This document shows positions 62,396 to 64,000 of a stretch of 64,000 nucleotides of DNA, piece by piece. The notes beneath the pieces were generated by a model. It made no database searches, was not told the DNA's origin, and saw only the letters and a list, made by a program, of their open reading frames with translations. This stretch comes from Moringa oleifera (taxonomy: Eukaryota; Streptophyta; Magnoliopsida; Brassicales; Moringaceae): positions 6,639,001 to 6,703,000 of the forward strand of contig JAJFZO010000191.1 in NCBI GenBank assembly GCA_021397835.1, read 5' to 3'. Positions within the stretch are counted from its first letter, which is position 1, and every line of letters begins with the position of its first letter. Both the position numbers and the translations under genes were made by a program.

Positions 62396-64000
62396 CAGTT
62401 GTTTAATTACATATTTTTGCCTTGATTTTTTTTTTTTTGTCACAAGAGACATATCATGAAGGATACCCATGAATTTCACTCTTAGATGTGCTGTCATGCT
62501 CAAGTTACCTTGCTGATGAACTTAGGTTGTTCTATCTGAAAGTGGTAATAGCAGTGGCATTATGCTGTCACCTTACATGGTTAATCTTGGTCCTTGAATG
62601 CGAAGAGGGCACTTGTGTCATGAGCCAGGATGTGTAACGCAGAGTCATGCCTTCGAGAATTGCAGGAAGGTGCATAAAACCATTCAGTTAGTTGTTGAGT
62701 AAGACCTGGGTTTGGTCATGGCTGAACTAATACATTTGAAATTTTGGATGTTCAGACTCCCCAGGTCTAATTGTTATCACCATTTGCACGGCTGCTCAGC
62801 ATTTCTTTAATATAATAAGTATATAGATAGTGACACAAGTGAGATAAATGATCAAATTCTTAATATTGGCAGCATAGCTGATCCCTTGCATCTGATATGC
62901 ATAGTGATAGGACCTGGTATTATTGGTTATTGGAATTCCGAGAAAGAAATTATAGAAATGTGATTGAATTTCTATTGAATTAACACCTTCAAATCTTTTT
63001 AACCTTGACATGTTTTTTTTTTTGTCTGTATGGTCTGAGCTTAACAAAAATCAAATCTCCTACTTTAAATTCCTCATCTCTTCTTTTAAGAGTCGTTATA
63101 CCCTGTCATCTTTTGTTGAATCCTGAATAGATGCATGTTGAGATCACCAAATAAGCATTGCCGGACTTACAATGTTTGTTCTACTGTTGGCAAGGTGGCA
63201 GACCCTAACTAATCCTCTGATCAAAAAAGGACGATCGTGAATGTGCAACAACTTAAATGGAATGCACCTATGGTTATGCGAAAATTTGTACTGTATCCGG
63301 ACTCAGCCCAAGTTAGCCACTTGGCTTCAATTCTTTTTTAAGCAAAGCTTAGCTCAAACTCTTGGTTTATAAGTGATATATAGTGCGATGTTGAAGCTAT
63401 GTTGCTAAACAAATTTTATTATAAGAAAAATGTTAAAAAATTAACAAATGATCAATAAAATTATGATAAAATTAATTTTTTTAAATTTAAGGATAAATGT
63501 TACGCTATTGTTTGTTGCTGCTTAATAGCTAGCAGTGGCATGTGCAATCTGTTGCTAAGTGTCTAATTAGTGATAAACTTTGATAACTATTACTAGGCAG
63601 TAGAAACACCATTATGAATGTTAGTGTCTGTATTTAACCCTCTTAAATTAGGTTACATTTTTATACTCTTTTCCCTTTTTTTTTTCTATTCTTCTAATCT
63701 TATTGGCACTTGATCTACTTTAGTCGATTTAATGTCCCACCCAACTGTCTCGTCTAATGTAAGACCTTTACATGTGATTGAATGTAGGGGAATAATGAAA
63801 GCATAGCATAGCTATGCATTGGAGCTTCTAATCTAAATGATGTCATAGGTAACTAGCATCATAAGTAGGTGTTGGTATATGATGAAGCAAGAGATGGCAT
63901 TATAGTTGCTCGAGGGAGCAGTTGACTTGACAAAAGGTGTTTAATGAGTCTTGTGGTTTTGGGTTACAGAGATGGTTTGGAGGGCTTAATGTGTGTTAGA
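62396..64000. other. MAP1B 3' flank and spacer
   Basis: Likely 3' UTR for the first few hundred bases, then intergenic sequence. No open frame with a recognisable product, RNA gene or transposon was found before the end of the window. Confidence 0.45.

Noticed and set aside
1..64000. tRNA, rRNA, CRISPR arrays, operons
   Set aside because: None recognised. The sequence is a plant nuclear region, and apparent short repeats are microsatellites or transposon parts.

Overview
This window is nuclear DNA of a flowering plant, almost certainly a eudicot. The genes have many GT-AG introns and long AT-rich spacers, and retrotransposon and DNA-transposon relics lie between and inside them. The products (STN7, RAV, NAC/SOG1, GATL, RTFL/DVL) are plant-specific. 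I cannot name the species.

Layout. 1-2083: one terminus of a CACTA-type transposon, then a decayed hAT transposase. 4213-8248 (+): SOG1, the NAC-family DNA-damage-response regulator. 11999-12139 (-): a 46-residue ROTUNDIFOLIA-like/DEVIL peptide gene. 15733-20784 (-): STN7, the thylakoid LHCII kinase, ten exons. 22077-23105 (-): an intronless GT8 galacturonosyltransferase-like gene of the GATL3 type. 24.6-30.5 kb: a transposon island, holding an old non-autonomous LTR element and an internally deleted copia element interrupted by a MITE-like insertion. 32453-42823 (+): an RLP4-type malectin-like/LRR receptor-like protein, nine exons, with a copia LTR in intron 2. 52812-53921 (+): an intronless RAV/TEMPRANILLO transcription factor (AP2 + B3 + RLFGV). 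56919-62395 (+): an organellar type I methionine aminopeptidase (MAP1B type), ten exons.

The gene set is the most interesting feature. From memory of Arabidopsis locus order, these seven neighbours are spread there over four paralogous segments, each keeping a RAV gene plus a different subset of the rest. The window therefore looks like a little-fractionated version of one ancestral block. The genes do not form an operon or a pathway. STN7 and the aminopeptidase act in plastids; SOG1, RAV and RTFL act in nuclear or growth control; GATL and RLP4 belong to the cell wall or surface.

Exon structures were assembled by eye from reading frames, splice dinucleotides, phase and remembered family sequences. 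No alignment or search was run.
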